Origin: Isotricha intestinalis | Lineage: Eukaryota > Ciliophora > Litostomatea > Vestibuliferida > Isotrichidae | NCBI GenBank assembly: GCA_023807065.1 | Contig: JAJJLU010003460.1 | Location: 62,001-126,000 of the forward strand | DNA length: 64,000 nt | Direction: 5' to 3' | In this document: one piece after another, positions 1-9,344 of the stretch | Numbering within the stretch: position 1 is the first letter of the stretch | Layout: each line of letters begins with the position of its first letter | Translations under genes and position numbers: made by a program | Notes under the pieces: model-generated | What the model was told of the DNA's origin: nothing | Seen by the model: the letters and a program-made list of their open reading frames with translations, nothing else | Database searches by the model: none

Positions 1-859
1 TTCTAACTTTTTCCCAATAATCTTTTTCAGCTTGTTCTTGAGCAGCTTGAGTAGCTAATTGATCAAATATTTTATCTTTTTCAAATTGAATTGCATTTTT
101 TTTTGCTTGATGTTCAGCTTCTCTTTTTTCAATTTCTTCAAAATATTTTCTTTCTTTCTCCTTTCTTAACTCTTCATCTTCCTTTTCTCTTAATTTCCTT
201 TCTGCTTTTTCAGCGTAAGCATTTTCCATATAAGAACGAGCAATATTTTTTTTTCTTTCATCTTCTTCTTTTGCAGCTAAATCTTCTTCTCTGATTCTTT
301 CCATTATCATATTTACTTCTCTTTTATCTTTCTCATATTCTTTTCTTCCTTCTTCTTTTAATTTCTCTTTTTCTTTCATTTGATCTTGTAACATTTTCTT
401 TGCTATTACTCTATCTTTATGTTTTTTTTCTTCTTCATCTGCAATTCTTTTTCTTTCTTCTGCTAATTTTAATAATATTTGATCATCTGCTTCAGTATCT
501 TTTATTAAATTCTGCATTCTTCGAGTTTGATTTTCTTGAATTTGCATACAACGTTCTTTATTTAATTTCGCATTTGCAATTGCATCTCTTATTGCTTTTA
601 TTTGATCATCTTCATCAAAAATTTTTTGGTGAGTTATTTTTTCAGATGATTGAAAATCTCTCTTATCTTGAATTCCTTTTCCAAATATTTGTTGAAGATT
701 ATCTACGTCTACTGTTTTTAATGATGTTAATACTAAAGGATTTAATCGAAATGTCTTGTTTGGTTCTGGATACGGGTAATATGAAGCAGAATGATAATTT
801 TGAGGAGGATATATTTCTACTGGTTTATGAGTTATTGGATTAATTTTTTGTGATGACAT
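1..859 (-). CDS. MNS1-like TPH-domain ciliary protein (5' part, cut by left edge)
   Basis: An open frame runs on the minus strand from an ATG at 857-859 to the left edge with no stop, giving the first ~286 residues of a longer protein. The first ~90 residues are Pro/Tyr-rich; from about residue 95 the chain is an almost uninterrupted charged helix with stretches such as MIMERIREEDLAAKEEDER and KERKYFEEIEKREAEHQAKK. This Glu/Lys/Arg pattern is that of the trichohyalin-plectin-homology (TPH) family, and the order of motifs resembles MNS1, a microtubule inner protein of axonemal doublets. CFAP53 and CFAP45 belong to the same superfamily and cannot be excluded. It is divergent from the membrane-protein gene starting at 973, only 113 bp away, so the two probably share a promoter region. 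The family call is fairly safe and the subfamily is inference. Confidence 0.65.
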   Translation of the reverse strand, partial: MSSQKINPITHKPVEIYPPQNYHSASYYPYPEPNKTFRLNPLVLTSLKTVDVDNLQQIFGKGIQDKRDFQSSEKITHQKIFDEDDQIKAIRDAIANAKLNKERCMQIQENQTRRMQNLIKDTEADDQILLKLAEERKRIADEEEKKHKDRVIAKKMLQDQMKEKEKLKEEGRKEYEKDKREVNMIMERIREEDLAAKEEDERKKNIARSYMENAYAEKAERKLREKEDEELRKEKERKYFEEIEKREAEHQAKKNAIQFEKDKIFDQLATQAAQEQAEKDYWEKVR

Positions 860-972
860 TTGTTTTTTTATGTGATTTTTATTTTAATTTTTTTTTTTAA
901 GAGTATTTTTATTTTTTATTCTGATAAAATTCAATTAAAATGTAAATAAAAAAACAAAAAAATAAAATAAAT

Positions 973-2194
973 ATGTTAAAAACTTTCGATAGTTTATCTC
1001 CTCCAATAACATTATATTATAAGAATCAAGATCGTCATTCCTCTTCATTATCAGGTTTTTTAACAATTATTGCATATGCTATAATAATAATTTTATCAAT
1101 ATTTTTTTCTCTTGATTTTTTATTAAAAATGCATCCATCTGCATATTTTTATAATAAATTTGTATCAGATACAGGTTTATTTCCTTTAAATTCATCAGGA
1201 ATATTTCATTTTATTGTAACTGGTGAACAATTGAATAAAGATTATGATGATAGAACTTTTTCTATAATAGGTGTGAATGAAGAATATGATGTAATATTAG
1301 AAAATACTTCACAAATAAATTTTAATCATTGGATTTATTCACCTTGTGCTGATTCAGATATTAATAATTTAAAAAAATATTTAGATTCTTATAATATTTC
1401 ATTTTCTAAAGGGTTATGTATCGATAAATTTTATAATGCTTCTTCAAAAACTTTAATAAATAAAAATGAAAAAGATTTTCATTATCCTGTTTTAGAACAT
1501 GGTAATTCTAATTTAAATGGTAACACTTATGGTATTTTTATAATAAGATGTCAAAATTATTCTTTATTGAATAAAACAAATTGTTATGACTCTGATATTA
1601 GTGATTTTGATGCTATTGAAACTTTAAGTTTTGCAATTTATTTTATTGATCAATATATTGATGTTACTAATTATAATTATCCTTTAACAAGATATTTCAA
1701 TAAAATTAGAAATCAAATTGTATTATCTTCTTTTACTGTAAATCATTTAAATATGAAACCATTACAATTAACCACACATACAGGAATTGTTTTTAGTAAA
1801 ACTAATTATTTAAATTCTTTTAATTTTGATGTGAATGAAAAATTAACAATAAATAAAGAAAATACAGGTATTTATGGTTCATTTTATTTTTGGATGCAAA
1901 ATCAAATGGGAATATATGATAGGACTTATCAAAAAGTACAAGATATATGTGCTAGTATAAGTGGTTTAAGTAAATTAATTATGTTAGTTGGTTATTTTAT
2001 AAATTATGTTGTTTATGAAGTAACTTTAATTGAAGATTTAACAAAAGATATAAATAAAAAAACTGAAAAATTTGGAAGAAGAACTACTACAAAAGGTTTT
2101 ACAAGTTTTAATATATCTAATATTATTCAAACTCCTACATATAAAAATCTTTTTACTCCACCCATTATGAATTTTATAAATAATCGTGAAATAA

Positions 2195-2281
<87 letters not shown>

Positions 2282-2628
2282 TGAATTTTGAGACTAATGT
2301 TTCAAAACTAAATTTAAACCCTTCTAAAAAAGGAACAACTATTAAAAATAATATAAATTGTTGTATAATTTTAAAAAATAAATTTTATCTCAAAAAAAAT
2401 TCAGTTATACAACAAGTTATAAGTACTAGAATGAAAGTCTTATCTGAAGAAAAATTATTTACTTCTTACTATATTTTAGGAAGTTTAAGTGATAAACTTA
2501 TAAAACAACAAACATCAACTCCAAAATTAAATAATTTTGTTTTTCATGGTGAATTAAAAAAATATGGATTAACAACAATACCTGCTCGAGAATTTTATAA
2601 AAGAGGAAGGACTTTTAATATTAATTAA
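973..2628 (+). CDS. Two-pass membrane protein with poly-Asn tract
   Basis: A 551-residue protein of unknown function. A hydrophobic segment at about residues 27-52 is followed by a ~280-residue, probably extracytoplasmic, domain with several Cys and N-glycosylation-type sites (NTS, NYS, NKT), then a second hydrophobic segment at about 335-350 (SKLIMLVGYFINYVVYEV) preceded by YDRTYQKVQDICASISGL. A short N-terminal tail, one big loop, and a 'Y.R.YQK.QD..A.I.GL' block before the last membrane segment is, to my knowledge, typical of large uncharacterised transmembrane families in ciliates. The cytoplasmic tail carries 27 consecutive Asn codons (2200-2280). No enzyme motif is visible. The start is the first ATG after the divergent promoter and the stop is TAA. 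Confidence 0.75.
2200..2280 (+). repeat. AAT microsatellite coding for 27 Asn
   Basis: Twenty-seven consecutive Asn codons, all AAT except one AAC, in the tail of the membrane protein. The near-perfect AAT unit points to replication slippage rather than selection for a particular protein sequence. Confidence 0.95.
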
Positions 2629-2743
2629 TTAATTATATAAATATTTATTTTTTGTGTTTTATAAATTGAACGATTGAATTTAATATAATAATTGTATTTA
2701 AATCATTATTAAATTACAATTAAATAATAATATATTAAAATAT

Positions 2744-3898
2744 TTATATTATTTTTTTGCCTCTATAAATACGACGAGATATTTTTAAAAATTCATTTGG
2801 TTCATTTTCTTTTGAATTTAAAATATCATCAACATCTTCCTCATTAGTAATAACCATTTTTAATATTGAAATTTTACTCGGTTGTTTACATTTTTGAAAA
2901 ATTGGATTTTCTTCAATAATATTATAATTTCTAAATTTTGGAATAGGAAAAAAAAAATGTAATAAAGTATTCCCAATAAAATTATAATAATGACTCAAAT
3001 ATCCTATATTATAAGGATTATAAATTGTATAATTTCTACTATTTTTACAAACTTTATTCATTTCAATATCTTTTCTTATTCCTTCTACCATAGTTCTATT
3101 ATTGTAAATTCCATATAAAATTGATTTTAAGAATCTGAATAAATAATAATTAATAATACCTAATCCAGTATTAAATAATATAAGTAATACCCATAAGAAT
3201 GTTGATATCTTAAAATTTGGATATTGTTGAAGAAAAATAGGATATTTGAATAAAAAAAATATAAAAAAAAATATTACTAAGGAAATATCAATAATTCCCC
3301 AAATTAAAAAATTTATAAAAAATTGATAATTTTTATATCCCACACAATTAGCAATATAAGGACAATGATGATCTCTTCCAATTGTACATATATTACATAT
3401 TCTACAATGAGAACTTCTAATAAATTTAGGTTTTTTACAAAATTCACAATAATTATAATTTTCATTTTTTATTTTCTCATCTATTATTTCATTTTGGTAT
3501 TTATTTATGTTATACTGTAATTTATTTTCTTCATTTTTTAAAATTTCTTCTAAATTAGTTTGTATTGAATTTGTAAATACAGATAATAAATAATTTAACA
3601 TTATATTTATATAACAAAAAAGAATAAAGAAACCACAATTTTTTATTTTCTTTTTATTGTTTAAAGAATATCTAAAATAATAAAACCATTCAAAACCTCC
3701 TAAAGTAATAATTATTGATATTATAGGAAGAAAAATTAATCTTTGTTTTAATTTTGTATATTTTTTATTATTTTTTTTATCATCAGAAATGTAATCATCA
3801 CCTTTTTCATTTTCTTTTTCCTTAAACAATGAATTTTCTTTTTTTTCTCTTTTTGAAATAACTTTTAGATTTGATGAATAAGTATTTTCTTTTTCCAT
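2744..3898 (-). CDS. DHHC-type protein S-acyltransferase
   Basis: A palmitoyltransferase that would attach palmitate to cysteines of membrane-associated proteins. The cysteine-rich domain sits at about residues 150-190: CEFCKKPKFIRSSHCRIC, then the catalytic DHHC at about 176-179 followed by PYIANCVG, all as expected for active zDHHC enzymes. Four hydrophobic segments flank it (about 54-76, 88-107, 193-215 and 230-255), which is the usual topology with the DHHC loop in the cytosol. The open frame continues upstream to 4147, but that extension is an AT-rich translation of the intergenic region overlapping the divergent gene at 4070. I therefore start at the ATG 3896-3898 (MEKENTYSS), giving 384 residues. 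Membrane location (ER/Golgi/plasma membrane) and substrates cannot be told. Confidence 0.9.
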   Translation of the reverse strand: MEKENTYSSNLKVISKREKKENSLFKEKENEKGDDYISDDKKNNKKYTKLKQRLIFLPIISIIITLGGFEWFYYFRYSLNNKKKIKNCGFFILFCYINIMLNYLLSVFTNSIQTNLEEILKNEENKLQYNINKYQNEIIDEKIKNENYNYCEFCKKPKFIRSSHCRICNICTIGRDHHCPYIANCVGYKNYQFFINFLIWGIIDISLVIFFFIFFLFKYPIFLQQYPNFKISTFLWVLLILFNTGLGIINYYLFRFLKSILYGIYNNRTMVEGIRKDIEMNKVCKNSRNYTIYNPYNIGYLSHYYNFIGNTLLHFFFPIPKFRNYNIIEENPIFQKCKQPSKISILKMVITNEEDVDDILNSKENEPNEFLKISRRIYRGKKII

Positions 3899-4069
3899 AT
3901 TTTTCAAATAATTAATATTTACTATTATTATATTGTGGAAATGATTTAATGAAATTATATTATTGGAAAAAAATCCAAGAATTGAAATTAAATTAATTTT
4001 CTTTTTAATGATTATATTAATTATTAGTATTTTTAATTTTTTAACAATGAAATATTTTTTGATTTTTAA

Positions 4070-4954
4070 ATGAATTTTAATAATCCTGATATTAAAGCAG
4101 ATGAAGATAAAATTGAAAAAGAATTTTTTGATGACATTAAACCACATAAAACATATAGTAGAACATTAAAACTTTTAGAATTAAAAAATAGAAATACAAG
4201 TTTAAAAACTTTTTTAAAGTACTATAAAAAAAAAATTAAATGTAAAAGTTTAATTCAAAGAGAATTTAACTTAGATAAAGAACCAACAAAAAATATGTAT
4301 CAAACTTATTATTATAATTATCAAGTTTTTAATCCAATAGAATTTATGAAAAAAATTCAAATCAATGAAAAGAAAAATATTCAAAAGAAAGAAGAAAAAA
4401 AATTTAAAAGAAATTTTAGTCAATATTTTAATTCAACTCAATATGAAAAAATAAAAAGAAATACAAAAAGAAAAATTGAATTAATAAAAGAAATAAATAA
4501 ATTACCAATTTTTCAAAATCCTCCTATTGGAAGATATAATATTAATTATGAATCAATATCTTCAAAAGTTAAAAGTTTTTCAATGGATAAAACAATTCAT
4601 AAAGAAAAAAGTTCAGTAAATTCTATAATTGAGAAAAATGATAAAAATAAAAAAAAACCAAAGTTAAGAATTATTTTATTAGATTTAAAAGAAAAACAAA
4701 AATCAAATTTAAATAAAAATTCTAAATTAAATTATTTATTAGAATCAAATTCAAATTCAAATAGAGAAATTGATCCTTTAAATTTATTTAAAAAAAGAAT
4801 TATATTAAATAAAAAAATCAAAACAAAAAAATTAGTCATTTCATCTTCATCTAATTCAAATAATAATAATTCATTAAATTTTAGAAAATCTTTAAGTTTA
4901 CATGATATTTTTTTACAGAGTAAAAATAAAACTAACAAATATTATAAAAAATGA
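4070..4954 (+). CDS. Lys/Asn-rich protein with one SHIPPO-like motif
   Basis: A 294-residue, very basic protein I do not recognise as a family. No membrane segment is seen. Near residue 150 it has NPPIGRYNINYESI, which resembles the Pro-Gly-x-Gly-x-Tyr (SHIPPO/STPG) repeat of sperm-tail and ciliary microtubule proteins, but a single degenerate copy is weak evidence. The rest is low-complexity Lys/Ser/Asn. It ends in TGA, the only clear TGA stop in the window, which helps to show that TGA is not reassigned. It starts 171 bp from the divergent DHHC gene. Confidence 0.6.
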   Translation: MNFNNPDIKADEDKIEKEFFDDIKPHKTYSRTLKLLELKNRNTSLKTFLKYYKKKIKCKSLIQREFNLDKEPTKNMYQTYYYNYQVFNPIEFMKKIQINEKKNIQKKEEKKFKRNFSQYFNSTQYEKIKRNTKRKIELIKEINKLPIFQNPPIGRYNINYESISSKVKSFSMDKTIHKEKSSVNSIIEKNDKNKKKPKLRIILLDLKEKQKSNLNKNSKLNYLLESNSNSNREIDPLNLFKKRIILNKKIKTKKLVISSSSNSNNNNSLNFRKSLSLHDIFLQSKNKTNKYYKK

Positions 4955-5037
4955 ATTTATTAAAAAAAAAAACAAAATATTTTAACTTATTCAAAAAATT
5001 TATTAAATATATAAATAACAACAAAAATTTTTTTAAA

Positions 5038-5711
5038 TTATTTAGTTTTATCATAACATAGATCACAAATATCATATCCACATAAACTACAATAAAAATT
5101 AGTAACATTAGCTTTAAAAGATTTTCCACATTCATCACAATACCAATTACCACTTCTATATTCTGGCATTTTTGTAGTTGAAATAGCATATGTTAAAGTA
5201 TGAGGATGACAAGGTGAATTTCCTTTTTCTCCAATTTGATATTTTAAATCATAAAATAATTTAATATTACTTTGATTTATCCAATCTAATATATCTTCTT
5301 TTGTTATTCCCATTATTTCTTCTTTTAATAATTTAAATATTTCTTTCCCTTCTTTATTTATTATTACCATATAGGTAAATAATTTACATTATGCTTATTT
5401 ATTATTTTTTCTATTGTTTCTTTTTCAGAAAATGGAATTATAAGTATATTTTTATTTGTGATTTGTAATTTTGATGTATTATATTCTTCTTCTGTTTCAT
5501 CACATGGACAAAATATTAGTTGAATTTCTTTTTCTTGGTTTGATAAAGAATTAATTTTTTGAAAAATTTCATTGAAAAAAGGATGAAAACTAGACATAAA
5601 AAATATACAAAATATTTTTGTGTCTTTATTATATTTTTGTAATTCATTATTTATCAATTTATTATCTTGAGTTATAAAATTTGTTCCATAGTCTAAAAGT
5701 GATTCTTTCAT
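5038..5711 (-). CDS. Nucleoredoxin-like protein without CxxC, frame broken once
   Basis: Two abutting frames encode one recognisable protein. Residues 1-115 (from ATG 5711) follow the thioredoxin fold of nucleoredoxin/tryparedoxin and end at NKHNVNYLPI, the cis-proline region. The frame then stops, and the protein continues one base back as MVIINKEGKEIFKLL (5370 downward). The C-terminal part has HPHTLTYA and then CDEC..CSLCGYDICDLC, the DC1-like zinc module that closes plant-type nucleoredoxins. The usual WCPPC redox motif is replaced by MSSFHPF, so both catalytic cysteines are gone and disulfide reductase activity is unlikely. No GT-AG intron repairs the frame. The break at about 5364-5370 is either a real mutation, ribosomal frameshifting or a one-base sequence error. 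Family call is good; functional status is uncertain. Confidence 0.6.
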
Positions 5712-5990
5712 TTAATAAATATCAAATTCATAATTTTTTAAATAAAATGAATATAATCATTTTTTTAAATTATTGATTATTATTAAATCTATAATTAATA
5801 ATGTAAAAAATTGAAGAAAATCTCTATAATTTTAGGTGAAAAAAAATATAAAAATACTTTTTTCTACAATAGAATGATAAAATATCATTTAAGAAAAAAA
5901 AAGTTAAAAATAAATCTTTTTAAATGTTAATGTACTCTCTATTTTTTGTTTTAAAACAATTTTCTATTCATTAATAAAAAGTATTTTAAG
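5712..5990. other. Spacer with no recognisable feature
   Basis: AT-rich sequence between the nucleoredoxin-like gene and the first relic; I see no coding remnant, RNA gene or repeat in it. Confidence 0.5.
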
Positions 5991-6566
5991 TTATATTATT
6001 AATTGATTTGGTATGGGAAAATAATTATTTTTCCTATAATATGGATTTTCTTGATTATCAACATAATCAGTAGGATTGTTAACCAGAGAAGAAATAGGAG
6101 CCATAGTCTTAATGGATGAGCTAGAATCATTAGTATTTTTATTATAATCATCCATTATATTTGTCATATCAATAATACTAAAATCATCGTTATTTGTATT
6201 AGATAATTTTTTCTTTTAGTAATATTTATACACTAAGAAAGCTAAGATAGATATCTGAAGTATAATTAATAATATAATGAGAATTATTTTATCTTTAATA
6301 ATTTTATAAATAGGATTATTTATTTCAAAGGCATCATAATAAAATTTATATTCATTTTGTGTAGATCCTACTATTTTTACAAATGATTGATAATTTAATG
6401 TAAATGATTCTTTGCAATTATAAGCATAGAAAGAACATTCAATATAATTTACAAAAATTCCAGAATGTATGAATTTACCATATTGCCAATGATAATAATT
6501 TTTACCTAAAGAATAATAATTGAAAAATATATTTTCGAAATTAAAAAATATTATAAAAGAAAATAT
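5991..6566 (-). pseudogene. Relic of a type I membrane protein (C-terminal part)
   Basis: On the minus strand 191 codons read coherently with a single internal TAA (6216-6218). Before the stop come an extracytoplasmic-looking stretch (HWQYGKFIHSGIFVNYIECS) and a transmembrane helix (KIIKDKIILIILLIILQISI, ending LAFLVYKYY). After it comes KKKLSNTNNDDFS and a Ser/Asn-rich cytoplasmic tail to TAA at 5991-5993. The position-after-helix lysines are exactly what is expected at the membrane boundary, so both halves belong to one protein. Upstream the frame is closed at 6567 and there is no ATG, so the 5' part of the gene is missing. I take it as a decayed gene; a read-through stop is the alternative. 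Confidence 0.55.
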
Positions 6567-6636
6567 TTAAAAAAAATAGGAAAAACCTAATAAAAAAAAG
6601 AATGGTTTAAAGTAAAAAAGCTTAATAACAGTGAAT

Positions 6637-6912
6637 AAAAAACCACACAGACATATCGGTAAAGCAGCTTTAAGAGAAATTAGAAAATCATTATAAAATT
6701 ACCTTTTCAAAGATTATTTATAGAATTGAATGAGCTTTTAAAAGTGATTTAAGATTTCAATCTTCTGAAGTTTTAGCTTTAAAAGAAATAAGAGAAAGTT
6801 TTTAATTTCTTTACTTGAAGATATTAATTCATGTGCTATACATACTAAAAGAATCACTATTATACCTAAAGATATACAATTAATTATTTATAAGTATTAG
6901 AGAAGAAAAATA
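6637..6912 (+). pseudogene. Decayed histone H3 copy
   Basis: Pieces of histone H3 appear in the right order in changing frames. They are: KKPHRHIGKAALREIRKS from 6637; KLPFQRLFIELN from 6696; [15 protein letters not shown] from 6743; and [19 protein letters not shown] then KDIQL from 6811 to about 6880, ending near RRK-stop at 6912. These correspond to the H3 blocks KKPHR..ALREIR, KLPFQRL, DLRFQS..LALQEA and [24 protein letters not shown], that is the alphaN helix to the C-terminus. Three frame changes and several stops make it non-functional, and the N-terminal tail is unrecognisable. No intact H3 gene is in the window. Confidence 0.85.
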
Positions 6913-7075
6913 ATTATATATTTAATATTTTTCTTAATTTTCTTCATTATAAAAAATATTTGTCTTTTAATGTTTTTTATTTTTTTGATTTTATTTATTA
7001 AATATTATTGAATATAATATATATAACATCTCAATGTTTTTTTATTGAATTTCAAAAAAAAAATGTATTATTTTA
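6913..7075. promoter_or_regulatory. 5' flank of the ABC transporter gene
   Basis: An AT-rich spacer between the H3 relic and the ABC transporter start. It must hold the promoter of the latter, but no specific element can be named. Confidence 0.3.
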
Positions 7076-9073
7076 ATGGAAAGGTTTTTAGGACTAATTT
7101 TTTCCAAAGAAAATAAAAATAATATTCTTCGTTTATGGAAAATATCATTAATTCATAAAGGTCTTTTATTATTTGCAATAATAACTTTATTTTTAAGTAT
7201 TTTTCAATCATTATATATCCCTTTAAAATTAAATGATTTTATTAAAATATTTAGAGAACAAAATGTTTCAGCAGCATTTTTAGATAATGTTTATTCATAT
7301 TTTTTCTTATTTGTAGCAAATAATTTATTTGAATCATTACATTTAGCTTCAATTCATCTTTTTACTTTAACTTTTGTAAAATCAATGAGGGAATATTATG
7401 TGAAAAATTTATTTGCAAAAGACATAGAATTTTTTGACCAAAAAAAAGTAAGTGATTTATTTTCTTTATTAACTGAAGATATTCAAAACTTAACAGATAC
7501 ATCAATTTTAGAATTATTTAGTTTTATTAAAACAATATCAAAAGGAATTGGAGCAGTAATATTAATGTTTTATTTTTATTTTAAATTAAGTTGTCTTCTA
7601 ATAATAATTCTTCCAATAATATTTTATATTTCTCGTAAAAGACATAAAGAAGCAATGAAAGAACATAAAAATATAAGAGATCAAAGACATACTTCACATA
7701 ATATTGTATTAGAAAGTTTAGAAAATATTAGAACTGTTAAAGCTTTTAGCACTGAAGAAGAAGAAATAAAAAAATATGAAATTCAATTAAAAGGAATGAT
7801 GAGTGAACAATATAAATTTTTATTTAAAACAACTATAATTAGGAATTTAATTGGAATTATTTTTATCTCTGCTATTTTAATTATTATTAGATATGGAATT
7901 TATATTGCTGAAAAAGTTGGAGAAAAAGAAGAAAATTTTAGTAAAAATTTATTTCCTTTTATTGTTTATAGTGGAATGTTAATGGGAACTTTTAATGAAA
8001 TTGCTGAAAAATTTGAAAAAATTCAAAAAAGTTTAGTTATTGCTGAAAAATTATTTAAAATAATTGATTATATCCCAAAAATAAAAAATGTTCCTCAAAA
8101 TGATTATTCGTTTTTAACAGTTAAAGGTAATATTGAATTTAAAAATATTAATTTTTCATATCCCTCAAAAAAAGAAGTTGAAGTTTTATCTAATTTTAAT
8201 TTAAAAATTAAACCCGGAATGCGTTTAGGAATTGTAGGTTCTTCTGGTTCTGGAAAAAGTACAATTATTTGTTTATTACAAAGATTATATGACTGTGGAA
8301 ATTCAATTGAAAATAAATGGAATGAACAGAATACAAATAATATTAATAATAATAAAAACAATTTAAATGAATATATAGAATTAACTGATACTAATAGTGA
8401 AATTGATTCAAATTTATTAGATTTAAAATTAATTGATTCTAATCTAAATATAAAAGAAGAAAATAAAAAAGAACAAACTAAAATATCAGAAGAAAGCGGT
8501 ATCTTAATAGATAATGTGAATATAAAATTATTAAATATAAAAAAATTTCATAAACAAATAGGTTATGTATGTCAAGAACCTCCATTATTTAATACTTCAA
8601 TATTAGAAAATATATTATATGGAATAGATGAAGATTCAACAAATTATAATAAAGAAGAATTAGAAAAAGTATTAAAAATGTCAAAAGCAGATTTTGTTTT
8701 TGACCAAAATTTATTTCCAAAAGGTTTAGAGACAATTATAGGAGAAAAAGGTAGTCTATTATCAGGGGGTCAAAAACAAAGAATTGCAATTGCAAGGGCA
8801 TTAATAAAAAAACCTAAAATATTAATTTTAGATGAAGCTACTTCTGCTTTAGATGCTGAAAGTGAATTTGAAATTCAAAATCAAATATATAATTTAAGTA
8901 AAGGTATGAATATTATTATTGTTTCTCATAGATTAAGTACAATTAAAAATTGTGATAAAATTATTGTTATTGATCATGGAAAAATCGTTGAATCAGGAAC
9001 TCATCAAGAATTACTTAATTTAAATGGGAAATATAAAGAATTAATGGAGAAACAAATAAATACTGAAAAATAA
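7076..9073 (+). CDS. ABC half-transporter, ABCB (exporter) type
   Basis: A 665-residue half-transporter: one six-helix membrane domain (about residues 25-320) followed by one ATPase domain. Seen in order: Walker A GSSGSGKS (388-395), Q-loop in VCQEPPLFN (Q500), signature LSGGQKQR (562-569), Walker B ILILDE (582-587), D-loop SALD and H-loop histidine (618). All ATPase residues are intact, so a homodimer or heterodimer should hydrolyse ATP. Half-size ABCB proteins include TAP-like and mitochondrial exporters; no clear mitochondrial presequence is seen, so the substrate and membrane cannot be stated. Unusual: an Asn/Glu/Ser-rich insert of roughly 65 residues (409-475) lies between Walker A and the Q-loop, a place where the fold is normally tight. 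Confidence 0.92.
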   Translation: MERFLGLIFSKENKNNILRLWKISLIHKGLLLFAIITLFLSIFQSLYIPLKLNDFIKIFREQNVSAAFLDNVYSYFFLFVANNLFESLHLASIHLFTLTFVKSMREYYVKNLFAKDIEFFDQKKVSDLFSLLTEDIQNLTDTSILELFSFIKTISKGIGAVILMFYFYFKLSCLLIIILPIIFYISRKRHKEAMKEHKNIRDQRHTSHNIVLESLENIRTVKAFSTEEEEIKKYEIQLKGMMSEQYKFLFKTTIIRNLIGIIFISAILIIIRYGIYIAEKVGEKEENFSKNLFPFIVYSGMLMGTFNEIAEKFEKIQKSLVIAEKLFKIIDYIPKIKNVPQNDYSFLTVKGNIEFKNINFSYPSKKEVEVLSNFNLKIKPGMRLGIVGSSGSGKSTIICLLQRLYDCGNSIENKWNEQNTNNINNNKNNLNEYIELTDTNSEIDSNLLDLKLIDSNLNIKEENKKEQTKISEESGILIDNVNIKLLNIKKFHKQIGYVCQEPPLFNTSILENILYGIDEDSTNYNKEELEKVLKMSKADFVFDQNLFPKGLETIIGEKGSLLSGGQKQRIAIARALIKKPKILILDEATSALDAESEFEIQNQIYNLSKGMNIIIVSHRLSTIKNCDKIIVIDHGKIVESGTHQELLNLNGKYKELMEKQINTEK

Positions 9074-9344
9074 TTTGTTAAATAAATATGGTAAATTAGT
9101 TTTAAGAATTAATTTTATTTTTAATCTTTACTTTATTTTAATTTAAATTTAAGTTTTTATTTGAAAAAATATAGATATTTTAATTAATTTTTTTTCACTA
9201 TTTATTATAATCACTTTATTTAATTGATAAAATGTTATTATTATAATTAATATTTAATATTTAATCTTTTCTTATATATTTTTTTCAAATAAAATATCTA
9301 AAAATATGAATTAATTTATTTTTATAACATTTAATGAACAAATT

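Noticed and set aside
3899..4147. An N-terminal extension of the DHHC gene
   Set aside because: It is Ile/Lys/Phe-only sequence that overlaps the divergent gene at 4070; the internal ATG at 3898 gives a normal family N-terminus.
5340..5380. A 16-nt intron GTAATAATAAATAAAG repairing the nucleoredoxin-like gene
   Set aside because: It ends AAG rather than TAG, is shorter than any other intron here, and removing it deletes the conserved beta-strand VIINKEG.
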